The notes below the pieces were generated by a model. The model was not told the origin of the DNA. It did no database searches and saw only the letters and a list, made by a program, of their open reading frames with translations. DNA of 64,000 nucleotides, taken from positions 2,512,501 through 2,576,500 of the forward strand of contig NZ_JARUBO010000005.1 in NCBI RefSeq assembly GCF_029626235.1, read 5' to 3'. The first letter of the stretch is position 1. Each line of letters begins with the position of its first letter. The DNA comes from Micromonospora sp. WMMD1120 (lineage in GTDB: Bacteria; Actinomycetota; Actinomycetes; Mycobacteriales; Micromonosporaceae). This document shows, piece by piece, positions 26,234 through 34,386 of this stretch. The position numbers and the translations under genes were made by a program.

Positions 26234-27562
26234 TCACCATGCCGTATCCGTGCTCCTGTTCGGTTCCGGCCGCCGATCGGCAGCCGTGGTTGGGGGCGGT
26301 GAGGCGAGTGCGGCCAACGCCTCCGCGCGATCCGGCCGGGGGCGCGCGGAGGGGCTGTCGGCGGACGGCGTGGAGTCAGCGCGCCCGGCCGCCGTCACCA
26401 CGGCGGCCAGTCCGGTGGTGAGCGGCACGGCGGCGATCAGGCCGAGGGTGGCGACGGCGCTGCGGACGATTTCCTGGGCGAGGAACTCGCTGGTGAGGAT
26501 CTGCCCGAGCGGCCGGGAGTCGGCGGTGAGCAGGAGCAGTAGGGGCAGCGAGGCGCCCGCGTACGCCAGCACGATGGTGTTCACAGTGGAGGCGATGTGC
26601 GCCCGGCCGACCCGGGTGGCCGCCCGGTAGAGCTGCAACCGGGTCAGTCCGGGGTTCGCGTTCGCCAGCTCGGTCACGGTGGCCGCCTGGGTGACGGTCA
26701 CGTCGTCGAGCACGCCGAGCGACCCGATGATGATGCCCGCCAGCAGTAGGCCGTGCAGGTCCACGTCGCCCTGGAACATCGACAGGGTGGTCGCGTCCTC
26801 GCTGCCGAAGCCGGTGAGGTGGGTGGCGGCAGTGGCGATGGTGGCGAGCACGCCGGTCAGCACCAGGCTGCCGAGGGTGCCGAGCACCGCGACCGAGGTC
26901 TGCGCGGTGATCCCGTGCGTCAGGTAGAGCACCACGAACATGATCAGCGCCGCGCCGACCACTGCCACCAGCAGCGGCGAGCGGCCCGCCCCGATGCCCG
27001 GCAGCACGAAGGTGAGCAGGATGGCGAAGCTGGCGGCCAGTCCGGCGAGGGCGGCCAGCCCGCGCCACCGACCGAACGCGACGATCGCGGCGGCGAAGAC
27101 CACCGCCAGCCACACCAGCGGGGTCCCCCGTTGGTGTTCGGCGATGTTCCAGTTGCTGGTGCTGGGATCGACCGGGTCGGCCAGCTCGACCAGGATGACC
27201 TTGTCGCCGACCTCGACCCGGGGCGCGCCCGGTCCGTCCGGCACCGGCGTCCGCACCTGCTGACCCGCTGTCGGCCCGCCGTCCACGAGCACGTCGACGG
27301 TGCCGCACCGCCCGTCGCCGACTCTCGGTGTGCCCTCGGGGGTCGACGGCGTCGGTGGGCAGGGCTCGGACACCACCCGGGTCACGGTGCCGGGGTAACG
27401 CGGCACGTCCGCGCCCCCGTCGGTCCGCGGCGCGCCACCGCGCGGCCAGAGCAGCAGCGCGGCGAGCACCGTCGCGACGAAGAGGGGCACCACCGTCAAG
27501 ACGAGTATCCGTCGCACCCTCGGCGGGGCGGACGGAGCGGGACGGGTGTGGTCGGAACCCAA
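26234..27562 (-). CDS. YibE/F family membrane protein
   Basis: 442 residues; TTG start at 27562 with GGAG 7 bp upstream. One N-terminal span (ILVLTVVPLFVATVLAALLLW), an extracytoplasmic domain of about 110 residues (two Cys, VGDGRCGTVDVLV), then seven or more spans. The conserved YibE/F core GTLGSLVLTGVLAT... DVDLHGLLLAGIIIGSLGVLDDVTVTQ and the TVNTIVLAYAGASLPLLLLL segment are present. Family function is unknown; B. subtilis and lactococcal members are linked to ion or osmotic phenotypes, not proven here. The C-terminus is a Pro/Ala/Arg-rich cytosolic tail. Confidence 0.85.
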   Translation of the reverse strand: MGSDHTRPAPSAPPRVRRILVLTVVPLFVATVLAALLLWPRGGAPRTDGGADVPRYPGTVTRVVSEPCPPTPSTPEGTPRVGDGRCGTVDVLVDGGPTAGQQVRTPVPDGPGAPRVEVGDKVILVELADPVDPSTSNWNIAEHQRGTPLVWLAVVFAAAIVAFGRWRGLAALAGLAASFAILLTFVLPGIGAGRSPLLVAVVGAALIMFVVLYLTHGITAQTSVAVLGTLGSLVLTGVLATIATAATHLTGFGSEDATTLSMFQGDVDLHGLLLAGIIIGSLGVLDDVTVTQAATVTELANANPGLTRLQLYRAATRVGRAHIASTVNTIVLAYAGASLPLLLLLTADSRPLGQILTSEFLAQEIVRSAVATLGLIAAVPLTTGLAAVVTAAGRADSTPSADSPSARPRPDRAEALAALASPPPTTAADRRPEPNRSTDTAW

Positions 27563-27652
27563 GGCGTGACTCCAAACGATCCGGTGCGGGGTACGGGTCA
27601 GCGGGCCGGTTGGTTCACCATCGCCGCGGAAACACGGTGCGGGATGTCGCGT

Positions 27653-27693
27653 GTCGCTGACCGATCACCGCCCGAGCACTGACGGTCAGCGAC
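27653..27693 (-). terminator. Hairpin in the gap between csoR and the YibE/F gene
   Basis: Perfect 11-bp inverted repeat (27653-27663 and 27683-27693) with a 19-nt loop, in the 328-bp gap 27563-27890. Both flanking genes run on the minus strand, so it would end the csoR transcript about 200 nt past its stop, before the YibE/F promoter. The rest of this gap shows no gene-like frame with a start site and no other clear structure. Confidence 0.5.
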
Positions 27694-27890
27694 CGGACCG
27701 GTCGGCCGGGAGCGACGCGGTGTCGGCGTCGCCGCGCCCGGCCGGGCGGCGGCAGCTGGAGGGCCATCGTCGGAGATGCTAACCAGCCCGACTGGGAGTC
27801 GCAGGTCAGGCCGGAGTGTCGGATGGCCGAACCGTCGGTGTCGCGGCGCCCGGACCGGCATGGTGGAGCCATGCGGCGGAGTGCGGGCCG

Positions 27891-28187
27891 TCAGCCGCGC
27901 TTCATCAGCCGGCCGACCGCCGCCATCATCTCGGTGGCCATCTCGTCGGCCCGCCCCTCGGCCGCGCCCTCGTGCATGCAGTGCCGGGCGTGCCCGTCGA
28001 GCAGGCCCAGCGCCACCTTGTCGAGAGCGGCCTGGATCGCGGAGATCTGGGTGAGCACGTCGATGCAGTAGCGGTCGTCGTCGACCATCTTCTCGATGCC
28101 CCGGACCTGCCCCTCGACGCGGCGGAGCCGCGCGAGCAGCTGGTCCTTGCTGGCGGTGTAGCCACGGATCGGGGTGGGTGCGGTCAT
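27891..28187 (-). CDS. csoR: CsoR-family copper-sensing repressor
   Basis: 98 residues from ATG 28187. An all-helical DUF156 protein: KDQLLARLRRVEGQVRGIEKMVDDDRYCIDVLTQISA and then LLDGHARHC. The copper ligands C41, H66 and C70 have the same spacing (25 and 4) as the Cys-His-Cys site of M. tuberculosis CsoR. It represses copper-export genes until Cu(I) binds. A TATCCT hexamer 7 nt before the ATG indicates a leaderless mRNA, and the operator lies immediately upstream of that -10, so it is probably autoregulated. Divergent from copZ and copA. Confidence 0.93.
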   Translation of the reverse strand: MTAPTPIRGYTASKDQLLARLRRVEGQVRGIEKMVDDDRYCIDVLTQISAIQAALDKVALGLLDGHARHCMHEGAAEGRADEMATEMMAAVGRLMKRG

Positions 28188-28194
28188 ACCGACC

Positions 28195-28258
28195 AGGATA
28201 GCGTACCCCTGGGGGGTATGGTACGGTGCTTCCCGGGTGGGATACCCCCACCGGGTAC
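28195..28258. promoter_or_regulatory. csoR/copZ divergent promoter with two CsoR-type operators
   Basis: Operator 1 at 28203-28220 (TACCCCTGGGGGGTA core) and a weaker site 2 at 28241-28258 (ATACCCCCACCGGGTAC) fit the ATACCCC-GGGGTAT CsoR consensus. The csoR -10 (TATCCT, minus strand, 28195-28200) abuts site 1, and TACGGT at 28222-28227 can be the copZ -10, with site 2 in the copZ leader. One repressor could therefore close both directions. The motifs are seen; occupancy is inferred. Confidence 0.75.
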
Positions 28259-28283
28259 CGGTACTCGCAGAGGGAGACGTTCC

Positions 28284-28493
28284 ATGGTCAACACGACGTA
28301 CCAGGTGCAGGGCATGACCTGTGGGCACTGCGTCAGCGCGGTGAGCGCCGAGGTGGGCGCCATCGACGGCGTGCGTGAGGTGCAGGTCGACCTCGCCGCC
28401 GGACGGGTCACTGTCAGCAGCGACCAGCCGCTGGACCCGGCTGTCGTCCGGGCCGCCGTCGACGAGGCCGGCTACGACCTCGTCGACGCGTGA
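28284..28493 (+). CDS. copZ: Copper chaperone CopZ (HMA domain)
   Basis: 69 residues from ATG 28284, with AGGGAG 7 bp upstream. A single heavy-metal-associated ferredoxin-like domain with the Cu(I) site GMTCGHC (C13, C16) and the closing strand DEAGYDLVDA. It would carry Cu(I) to the N-terminal domain of the ATPase encoded two genes downstream. First gene of the plus-strand copper operon behind the CsoR operators. Confidence 0.93.
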   Translation: MVNTTYQVQGMTCGHCVSAVSAEVGAIDGVREVQVDLAAGRVTVSSDQPLDPAVVRAAVDEAGYDLVDA

Positions 28494-28506
28494 TCGGCGG
28501 GCCGGC

Positions 28507-29475
28507 ATGCGCACCGTGACGCGACTGGCCGGGTTCGCCGCCGGCCTGGTGGCGGTCTTCGGCGCGACGTACGGGGTGGCGCGGGTCATCGACCCGGCCC
28601 CGGCCGCCGAGAGCGGGCGCGACGTCGCCGCCACCCCAACGCGCGACGCCGTCACCCCCGCGCCGGAGGTGCGCGACGAGGCGGCCGACCGACTGCCCGG
28701 CGGCCTGCTCGTCTCCGACCGCGGCTACACCCTCGAACCGGTCGACGCCCCGGCCGGCGAGTTCGCCTTCCGGATCGCCGGGCCGGACGGCCGCCCGGTG
28801 ACCCGGTACGACGTGGCGCACGACCGGCAGATGCACCTGATCGTCGCCCGGCGGGACCTCTCCGGTTTCCGGCACGTGCACCCCGATCTGGCCCCGGACG
28901 GCACCTGGCGGGTCGACACCCCGCTCGCCGGTCCCGGCCAGTGGCGGGCCTTCGCCGACTTCGCCCCGACCGGAGGTGAGCCGCTGACCCTCGGGGTGGA
29001 CGTGACGGTCCCCGGCGAGTCGACCGAGACGCCGCTGCCCGCCCCGGCGACGAGCGCCACCGTCGACGGCTACACGGTGACCCTGACCGGCGCCCCACAG
29101 CCCGGCCGCACGTCGCCCCTGACCCTGACCGTCAGCCGCGACGGGCGACCGGTCACCGACCTGGAGCCCTACCTGGGCGCGTACGGGCACCTGGTCGCGC
29201 TGCGCCGGGGAGATCTGGCATACCTGCACGTGCACCCGGACGGCACGCCCGGTGACGGGCGCACCCGGCCCGGCCCGGCCGTCACATTCTTCGCCGACAT
29301 TCCCTCGGCGGGCAGCTACCGGCTCTATCTCGACTTCCAGCACGGCGGGCGGGTGCGCACCGCCGAGTTCACTGTCGTCGCCGGCGCCGTCCCGGCCGGG
29401 AACGCCAGCACCCCGGCCTCGCCCGGCCCGAGCGGCGGCACCGATCACGGCACTCCCGGGCACGGGCACGACTGA
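28507..29475 (+). CDS. Membrane-anchored protein with His-rich tail, copper operon
   Basis: 322 residues from ATG 28507, 13 bp after copZ. One N-terminal membrane span or signal anchor (LAGFAAGLVAVFGATYGVARV), then a disordered stretch and two beta-rich domains (YTLEPVDAPAGEFAFRI... HLIVARRDLSGFRHVHPDL; GHLVALRRGDLAYLHVHPDG). The HVHP motif occurs twice and the C-terminus is His/Gly-rich (GTDHGTPGHGHD), giving plausible extracytoplasmic copper ligands. It is a frequent companion of copZ and copA in actinobacteria; its precise role (copper binding outside the membrane) is inferred from context. Confidence 0.8.
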   Translation: MRTVTRLAGFAAGLVAVFGATYGVARVIDPAPAAESGRDVAATPTRDAVTPAPEVRDEAADRLPGGLLVSDRGYTLEPVDAPAGEFAFRIAGPDGRPVTRYDVAHDRQMHLIVARRDLSGFRHVHPDLAPDGTWRVDTPLAGPGQWRAFADFAPTGGEPLTLGVDVTVPGESTETPLPAPATSATVDGYTVTLTGAPQPGRTSPLTLTVSRDGRPVTDLEPYLGAYGHLVALRRGDLAYLHVHPDGTPGDGRTRPGPAVTFFADIPSAGSYRLYLDFQHGGRVRTAEFTVVAGAVPAGNASTPASPGPSGGTDHGTPGHGHD

Positions 29476-29487
29476 CGGGACCAGACG

Positions 29488-31737
29488 ATGACCACCACCA
29501 GCAGCAGACCACTGCCCGAGGCGCCGAACCGGATCGAACTGGCCATCGGCGGGATGACCTGTGCCGCCTGCGCCGCCCGGGTCGAGAAGAAGCTCAACCG
29601 GATGGACGGGGTGAGCGCCACCGTCAACTACGCCACCGAGAAGGCGACGGTCCGGTACGCCGACGGCGTCACGCCGGACGACCTGATCGAGACCGTGCGG
29701 AAGACCGGCTACACGGCGGCGCTGCCCGCCCCACCGACCGCCGAGGAGCCGGCGGACCCGCTGCGCGGTCCGCGTACCCGGCTCTGGGTCTCGGCGGCGC
29801 TGAGCGTGCCGGTGGTCCTGCTGGCCATGGTTCCCGCCTGGCAGTTCGACTACTGGCAGTGGCTGTCGCTGACCCTGGCCGCCCCGGTGGTGGTCTGGGG
29901 CGGGTTGCCCTTCCACCGGGCGGCCTGGACGAACCTGCGGCACGGCGCGGCGACAATGGACACGCTGGTCTCGCTCGGCACCCTGGCGGCGTTCGGCTGG
30001 TCGCTCTGGGCGCTGTTCCTCGGTGACGCCGGGATGCCCGGGATGACGCACCCGTTCCGCCTCGACATCACCCGCACCGACGGCGCCGGCAACATCTATC
30101 TGGAGGCCGCCGCCGGGGTGACGGTGTTCATCCTGGCCGGTCGCTACTTCGAGGCCCGGTCCAAGCGGACCGCCGGTGCCGCCCTGCGTGCCCTGCTCGA
30201 ACTCGGCGCGAAGGAGGTGGCGGTGCTGCGGGACGGGGTGGAGACGCTGATCCCCGTGGACCGCCTCGCCGTCGGTGACCGGTTCGTGGTCCGCCCGGGG
30301 GAGAAGATCGCCACCGACGGGGTGGTCGACGAGGGCACCTCGGCGGTCGACGCCAGCATGCTCACCGGTGAGTCGGTGCCGGTCGAGGTCGCGCCGGGCG
30401 ACGGCGTCGTCGGCGCGACCGTCAACGCGGGCGGGCGACTGGTCGTCACCGCCACCCGCGTCGGCGCGGACACCCAGCTCGCCCGGATGGCCGACCTGGT
30501 CGAGCAGGCCCAGAGCGGCAAGGCGGCGGTGCAACGGCTGGCCGACCGGATCTCCGGGGTCTTCGTGCCGATCGTCATCACCCTGGCCGTCGGCACGCTC
30601 GGCTGGTGGTTGGGCGCCGACGCCGGCCCGACCGCCGCGTTCACCGCCGCCGTGGCCGTGCTGATCATCGCCTGCCCGTGCGCGCTCGGCCTGGCCACCC
30701 CGACCGCGCTGCTGGTCGGCACCGGCCGGGGCGCTCAGCTCGGCGTGCTGATCAAGGGACCGGAGGTGCTGGAGTCGACGCGCCGGGTGGACACCGTGGT
30801 GCTGGACAAGACCGGCACCGTGACGACCGGCCGGATGACGCTGGTGGACGTGCTGCCGGCCAGCGGGGAGGAGCCCGCCGATCTGCTCCGGCTCGCCGGG
30901 GCGGTGGAGGCCGCCTCCGAACACCCGATCGCCCGTGCGATCGCCAGCGGTGCCGCCGAGGCGGGCGCGTTGCCCGCCGTGACCGACTTCCGTAACCTCG
31001 CCGGGCTGGGCGTGACCGGCACCGTCGACGGGCGGGTCGTGCTGGTCGGCCGGGTCCGGCTGCTACGGGAGCACGATCTCGACGTACCGCCGGAGGTGGA
31101 GTGGGCCGTGCGGGACGCGGAGGCCGCCGGGCGTACGGCCATCGTGGCGGGCTGGGAGGGCCGGGCCCGGGGGGTGCTCGCGGTCGCCGACGTGGTCCGG
31201 CCGGACAGTCGGGCCGCCGTGGCCGGACTGCGTTCGCTGGGGCTCACGCCGATCCTGCTCACCGGGGACAACGCCGCTGTGGCCCGCGCTGTCGCCGCCG
31301 AGGTGGGCGTCGACGAGGTCATCGCCGAGGTGCTGCCGGCCGGGAAGGTCGACGTGGTCAAGCGGCTCCAGGCCGAGGGGCGCTCGGTGGCGATGGTCGG
31401 TGACGGGGTCAACGACGCGCCAGCCTTGGCCCAGGCCGACCTGGGTCTCGCCATGGGCACGGGCACCGACGTGGCGATCGAGGCGTCCGACCTCACCCTC
31501 GTCCGGGGTGACCTGGGCGCCGCCGTGGACGCCATCCGGCTGGCGCGGCGCACGCTCGGCACCATCCGCGGCAACCTGTTCTGGGCGTTCGGCTACAACG
31601 TCGCGGCCCTGCCGTTGGCCGCCGCCGGGCTGCTCAACCCGATGATCGCCGGGGCCACGATGGCGCTCTCCTCGGTCTTCGTGGTGGCCAACAGTCTGCG
31701 GCTGCGCCGCTTCCGGTCGGCCGTCGCCGAACTGTGA
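29488..31737 (+). CDS. copA: Copper-exporting P1B-type ATPase CopA
   Basis: 749 residues. N-terminal HMA domain with GMTCAAC (C25, C28), eight membrane spans, the transmembrane CPC metal site ([14 protein letters not shown]396 and C398), actuator motif LTGES, the phosphorylated aspartate D440 in DKTGT, the SEHP motif and [10 protein letters not shown]. The CPC plus the YN...(M/S) pattern in the last spans points to Cu(I), subgroup P1B-1. It pumps copper out of the cytoplasm, fed by CopZ. Third gene of the csoR-controlled operon, 12 bp after the His-rich protein. Confidence 0.95.
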   Translation: MTTTSSRPLPEAPNRIELAIGGMTCAACAARVEKKLNRMDGVSATVNYATEKATVRYADGVTPDDLIETVRKTGYTAALPAPPTAEEPADPLRGPRTRLWVSAALSVPVVLLAMVPAWQFDYWQWLSLTLAAPVVVWGGLPFHRAAWTNLRHGAATMDTLVSLGTLAAFGWSLWALFLGDAGMPGMTHPFRLDITRTDGAGNIYLEAAAGVTVFILAGRYFEARSKRTAGAALRALLELGAKEVAVLRDGVETLIPVDRLAVGDRFVVRPGEKIATDGVVDEGTSAVDASMLTGESVPVEVAPGDGVVGATVNAGGRLVVTATRVGADTQLARMADLVEQAQSGKAAVQRLADRISGVFVPIVITLAVGTLGWWLGADAGPTAAFTAAVAVLIIACPCALGLATPTALLVGTGRGAQLGVLIKGPEVLESTRRVDTVVLDKTGTVTTGRMTLVDVLPASGEEPADLLRLAGAVEAASEHPIARAIASGAAEAGALPAVTDFRNLAGLGVTGTVDGRVVLVGRVRLLREHDLDVPPEVEWAVRDAEAAGRTAIVAGWEGRARGVLAVADVVRPDSRAAVAGLRSLGLTPILLTGDNAAVARAVAAEVGVDEVIAEVLPAGKVDVVKRLQAEGRSVAMVGDGVNDAPALAQADLGLAMGTGTDVAIEASDLTLVRGDLGAAVDAIRLARRTLGTIRGNLFWAFGYNVAALPLAAAGLLNPMIAGATMALSSVFVVANSLRLRRFRSAVAEL

Positions 31738-31749
31738 CGACGGCGATGG

Positions 31750-31773
31750 GTTTACCGGTGGCGGCGAGGGTAC
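31750..31773 (+). promoter_or_regulatory. SigB/SigF-type promoter of the CsbD gene
   Basis: GTTTAC at 31750-31755 and GGGTAC at 31768-31773 are spaced by 12 bp, close to the general-stress consensus GTTTAA-N(12-14)-GGGTAT of SigB/SigF. The target is a CsbD gene, the type of gene this regulon controls in Bacillus and actinobacteria. The motif is seen; the sigma factor is inferred. Confidence 0.6.
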
Positions 31774-31812
31774 CTCTGTCCTCGTAGCGACGCTTGCGAT
31801 GGAGGTCGACAA

Positions 31813-31986
31813 ATGGGTTTCGACGACAAGGTCAACAACGCCACCGAGGACGCGGCCGGCAAGCTGAAGGAAGGCGCCGGTCGGGCCACCGACAACGAGC
31901 AGCTGGAGGCCGAGGGTCGCGCTGACCAGTCCACGGCCAAGCTCAAGCAGGCGGGCGAGAAGATCAAGGACGCCTTCAAGAGCTGA
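31813..31986 (+). CDS. CsbD-family general stress protein
   Basis: 57 residues from ATG 31813, with GGAGG 7 bp upstream. Highly charged: MGFDDKVNNATEDAAGKLKE, then ATDNEQLEAEGRADQSTAKL and AGEKIKDAF, the recognisable CsbD pattern (DKxxNxxxxxxGKxKExxG; EGxxDQ). CsbD proteins accumulate in general stress; biochemical role unknown. It stands alone between copA and a strong hairpin terminator, with a SigB/SigF-type promoter 40 bp upstream. Confidence 0.9.
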   Translation: MGFDDKVNNATEDAAGKLKEGAGRATDNEQLEAEGRADQSTAKLKQAGEKIKDAFKS

Positions 31987-32002
31987 CGTACGACCCAACC
32001 CG

Positions 32003-32037
32003 CACGCCGGGCCGGTGATCTTCACCGGCCCGGCGTG
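32003..32037 (+). terminator. Terminator of the CsbD gene
   Basis: A perfect 16-bp stem (32003-32018 and 32022-32037) with a 3-nt TCT loop, 17 bp after the CsbD stop, followed by GTTGT. Strong intrinsic-type hairpin. Confidence 0.85.
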
Positions 32038-32126
32038 TTGTCGTCTCCGGCCCCCGGTGACCCTGAGATGCCCCTGATTCCGCCGCCGCGGCCCTCCATC
32101 GGCCGACGACACCTGCTAACTTCTTT

Positions 32127-32138
32127 TTGCATGTGCAA
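32127..32138. promoter_or_regulatory. TTGCA-TG-TGCAA operator-like palindrome
   Basis: Perfect 5-bp arms around a 2-bp centre, 9 bp upstream of the GTG start (32148) of an ArsR-like regulator and overlapping where transcription should begin, directly after an unusually T-rich stretch (TTCTTTTT). The position suits autoregulation. Overlap with the ribosome-binding site (AAGGG, 32137-32141) could also block translation start. Inference from position and symmetry only. Confidence 0.5.
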
Positions 32139-32147
32139 GGGTCGGTT

Positions 32148-32492
32148 GTGAGCGCGTCACCGCCGACCGGCGACGAGCTGGTCCGGGTGCTGGCCACCCT
32201 GGCCAACCCGCACCGACTGCGGATCGTCGCCGCGTTGGCCCAGGAGCGTGCCTACGTCAGTGGGCTGGCCCGGCAACTGGGCATCAGTCGGGCGCTGTTG
32301 CAGGTCCACCTACGGAAGCTGGCGGCGGCCGGGCTGGTCACCGCCAACCTGGAGTTGTCGGAGGACGGGAAGGCCATGAACTACTACGAGGTGGAGCCGT
32401 TCGTGCTCACACTCACCCCCCAGGCCATCACGGCGGCGGTCGAGACACTGACCGTGCCCGACTCGACCGAGCAACCGGGAGCGACGCGGTGA
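32148..32492 (+). CDS. ArsR-like winged-helix transcriptional regulator
   Basis: 114 residues from GTG 32148, chosen for AAGGG 6 bp upstream; the frame is open to a TTG at 32127. Winged helix: LVRVLATLANPHRLRIVAALAQ, then VSGLARQLGISRALLQVHLRKLAAAGLV (recognition helix) and a wing with NYYEVEPFVLTLTP. No metal-binding cysteines, so it is not a classical metal sensor. It overlaps the next gene by 4 bp (32489-32492), so regulator and small membrane protein are co-translated and probably functionally linked. An upstream TTGCA-TG-TGCAA palindrome may be its own operator. Confidence 0.8.
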   Translation: MSASPPTGDELVRVLATLANPHRLRIVAALAQERAYVSGLARQLGISRALLQVHLRKLAAAGLVTANLELSEDGKAMNYYEVEPFVLTLTPQAITAAVETLTVPDSTEQPGATR

Positions 32493-32767
32493 CCGGAATG
32501 AGCGACCACGACTGGACCGAGGTGGTCGGCGCGATCGGCATCTTCGCCCTGCTGATCAGCGTGTTCACGGTGACCGTCGTGCAGGTGGCGAAGACCCGGC
32601 GGGCCCGGTACGAGGCGACCCGCGCGGACGACTACCGGAAGCTCGCCGAGAAGGTCGCCGAGGCCCAGGCGGAGAACGCCCGACTGCTCGAGGCGTTGGA
32701 CGGTCGCCTCGGTGGGCTGGAGACCCGGATGACAGGCGTCGAACGCGTCCTGTCCGACGTCGACTGA
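32489..32767 (+). CDS. Small membrane protein coupled to the ArsR-like regulator
   Basis: 92 residues, GTG 32489 overlapping the regulator stop. One membrane span (about 14-34, AIGIFALLISVFTVTVVQVA) then a basic stop-transfer (KTRRARYEATR) and a coiled-coil cytosolic tail (LAEKVAEAQAENARLLEALD). I do not recognise a named family. The pairing with a winged-helix gene recurs widely in actinobacteria as far as I know from general pattern, but its function is not established. A 14-bp perfect hairpin ends the unit. Confidence 0.7.
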   Translation: MTGMSDHDWTEVVGAIGIFALLISVFTVTVVQVAKTRRARYEATRADDYRKLAEKVAEAQAENARLLEALDGRLGGLETRMTGVERVLSDVD

Positions 32768-32786
32768 CCCACCGGATCGCACCGGC

Positions 32787-32820
32787 CCCGGGCCGTCGAG
32801 CGGCTACTCGACGGCCCGGG
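32787..32820 (+). terminator. Terminator of the regulator/membrane-protein pair
   Basis: Perfect 14-bp stem (32787-32800 and 32807-32820) with a 6-nt loop, 20 bp after the stop of the small membrane protein. Confidence 0.8.
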
Positions 32821-32892
32821 TGGAAGCAGCGTCACCTCGCCCACCGGGCGAGTTTCACCGGCAACACTCCTTCGAGGAGAGGACAGCACCTC

Positions 32893-34374
32893 ATGCTGCG
32901 CGTACGCAAATCCGGAGTCGGTTGGGCGGTGGCGGTGGCGCTCACCGCCGCCACCCTGACCCCGGCGGCACCGGCCGTCGCCCGGCCCGCCATCGACTGG
33001 GGGCCCTGCGTCGAGGACACCCCCGGAGAGGACCCGCCCGGCGAGGAGGCGCCGGCCGAGTGTGGCACGCTGTCGCTGCCCGTCGACTGGAGCCGACCAG
33101 CGGGGGAGCGCTTCGAGCTGGCGTTGGCCCGTCGGGTCGCCACCGACCCGGCCGCCCGGCAGGGTTCCCTGGTCTTCGGTCCCGGAGGGCCGGGTGACAG
33201 CGGCGTCGACCGGGTGGTGAACGGCAGCTCGCGGTTCAGCGCCGACCTGCGCCGCCGGTTCGACATCGTCAGCTTCGACCCGCGTGGCACCGGCGCCAGT
33301 CATCCGGTGCGCTGCTCGCGGGAGCTGCTCGGCCGGCAACCACAGGTGATCGCCGACCAGGCGCAGTTCGACGCCACGGTGGCCAACAACGCGCTGCTGC
33401 GCGCCGACTGCCGGGCCCGTACGGGCGCGCTCTACGACCACGTCGACACGATGAGCGCCGCCCGGGACCTGGATGCGGTCCGCGCCGCGCTCGGCGAACC
33501 TCGACTGACCTTCCACGGCAGCTCGTACGGCACGCTGCTCGGGCAGCGCTACGCCGAGCTGTTCCCCGGTCGGGTCCGGGCCATGGTGCTGGAGGCCGCG
33601 ATGGACCACAGCCTCGGCACCCGTGCCTTCCTCGACACCCAGGCCGTCACCGCCGAGGGCGCGTTCGACGAGTTCCTGGACTGGTGCGCCCGCTCCACGG
33701 ACTGCGCCCTGCACGGCCGGGACGTGCGGGCGATCTGGGCCGGACTGCACGACCGGGCCGAGCGCGGGGCGCTCACCGACCCGGACCGGGCCGGCGCCCC
33801 GCTGGCCGCGTTCGAGCTGAGTCGCCTCGCGCACAAGAGGCTCTACGACACGTGGCGGTGGCCGGGGCTGGCGGAGTGGATCGGCAGGCTGGCTGACGAC
33901 GCCACCGTACCGACCGGCACCAGGCTGGCCGACGACGCCGTCGCGCCGTACCCCTTCGCGGTCTTCTGCCAGGACTGGAGCCTGCCGGTCCGCGACTACC
34001 GGGAGTACGCCGGACACCTGCGCCGCAGCGCCCGGCTCGCGCCCGACCTGCGGTACCCGCCGGCGCTGTTCGCGGTGGTCACCTGCCTGGGCACGCCGAC
34101 GCCGGTGGCCAACCCGCAGCACCGGTTGCGGGTGCGCACCGACGTCCCGCTGGTGATCGCGGCGACCGTGCACGACCCGGCGAGCGGCTACGGGTGGGCC
34201 CGGAACGTGGCGCGGCAGTTGGGTTGGCACGGGGTGCTGCTCACCTACCACGGGTGGGGGCACGGCAGCTACACCACCAGCCCGTGCGTGCGGAGCGCCG
34301 TCGACCCCTACCTGCTGGACCAGGTCGTGCCGGGCCGGGGTGCCAGCTGCCCGGCGGTCCAGCCCGAGGGGTGA
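32893..34374 (+). CDS. Secreted alpha/beta hydrolase with TAP-like C-terminal domain (tripeptidyl-aminopeptidase type)
   Basis: 493 residues, ATG 32893 with GAGGA upstream. Signal peptide about 1-30 (VGWAVAVALTAATLTPAAPAVA). The alpha/beta fold shows the oxyanion segment VFGPGGPGDSG, FDIVSFDPRGTGAS, the nucleophile elbow FHGSSYGTLLGQRYA and the C-terminal TAP domain with the catalytic His in YHGWGHGSY near the end. Such enzymes (SlpD/SlpE, Tap of Streptomyces) remove tripeptides or hydrolyse esters outside the cell. The length is usual for the family. Single gene, its stop 12 bp from the convergent methyltransferase gene. Confidence 0.87.
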   Translation: MLRVRKSGVGWAVAVALTAATLTPAAPAVARPAIDWGPCVEDTPGEDPPGEEAPAECGTLSLPVDWSRPAGERFELALARRVATDPAARQGSLVFGPGGPGDSGVDRVVNGSSRFSADLRRRFDIVSFDPRGTGASHPVRCSRELLGRQPQVIADQAQFDATVANNALLRADCRARTGALYDHVDTMSAARDLDAVRAALGEPRLTFHGSSYGTLLGQRYAELFPGRVRAMVLEAAMDHSLGTRAFLDTQAVTAEGAFDEFLDWCARSTDCALHGRDVRAIWAGLHDRAERGALTDPDRAGAPLAAFELSRLAHKRLYDTWRWPGLAEWIGRLADDATVPTGTRLADDAVAPYPFAVFCQDWSLPVRDYREYAGHLRRSARLAPDLRYPPALFAVVTCLGTPTPVANPQHRLRVRTDVPLVIAATVHDPASGYGWARNVARQLGWHGVLLTYHGWGHGSYTTSPCVRSAVDPYLLDQVVPGRGASCPAVQPEG

Positions 34375-34386
34375 CCGGCGGCCGGC

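Noticed and set aside
27615..27872. 85-codon minus-strand open frame in the gap next to csoR
   Set aside because: Arg-rich random-looking sequence, no start signal, no domain; overlaps a hairpin.
28414..30924. 836-codon minus-strand open frame opposite copZ-copA
   Set aside because: No recognisable motifs and it overlaps three well-supported genes.
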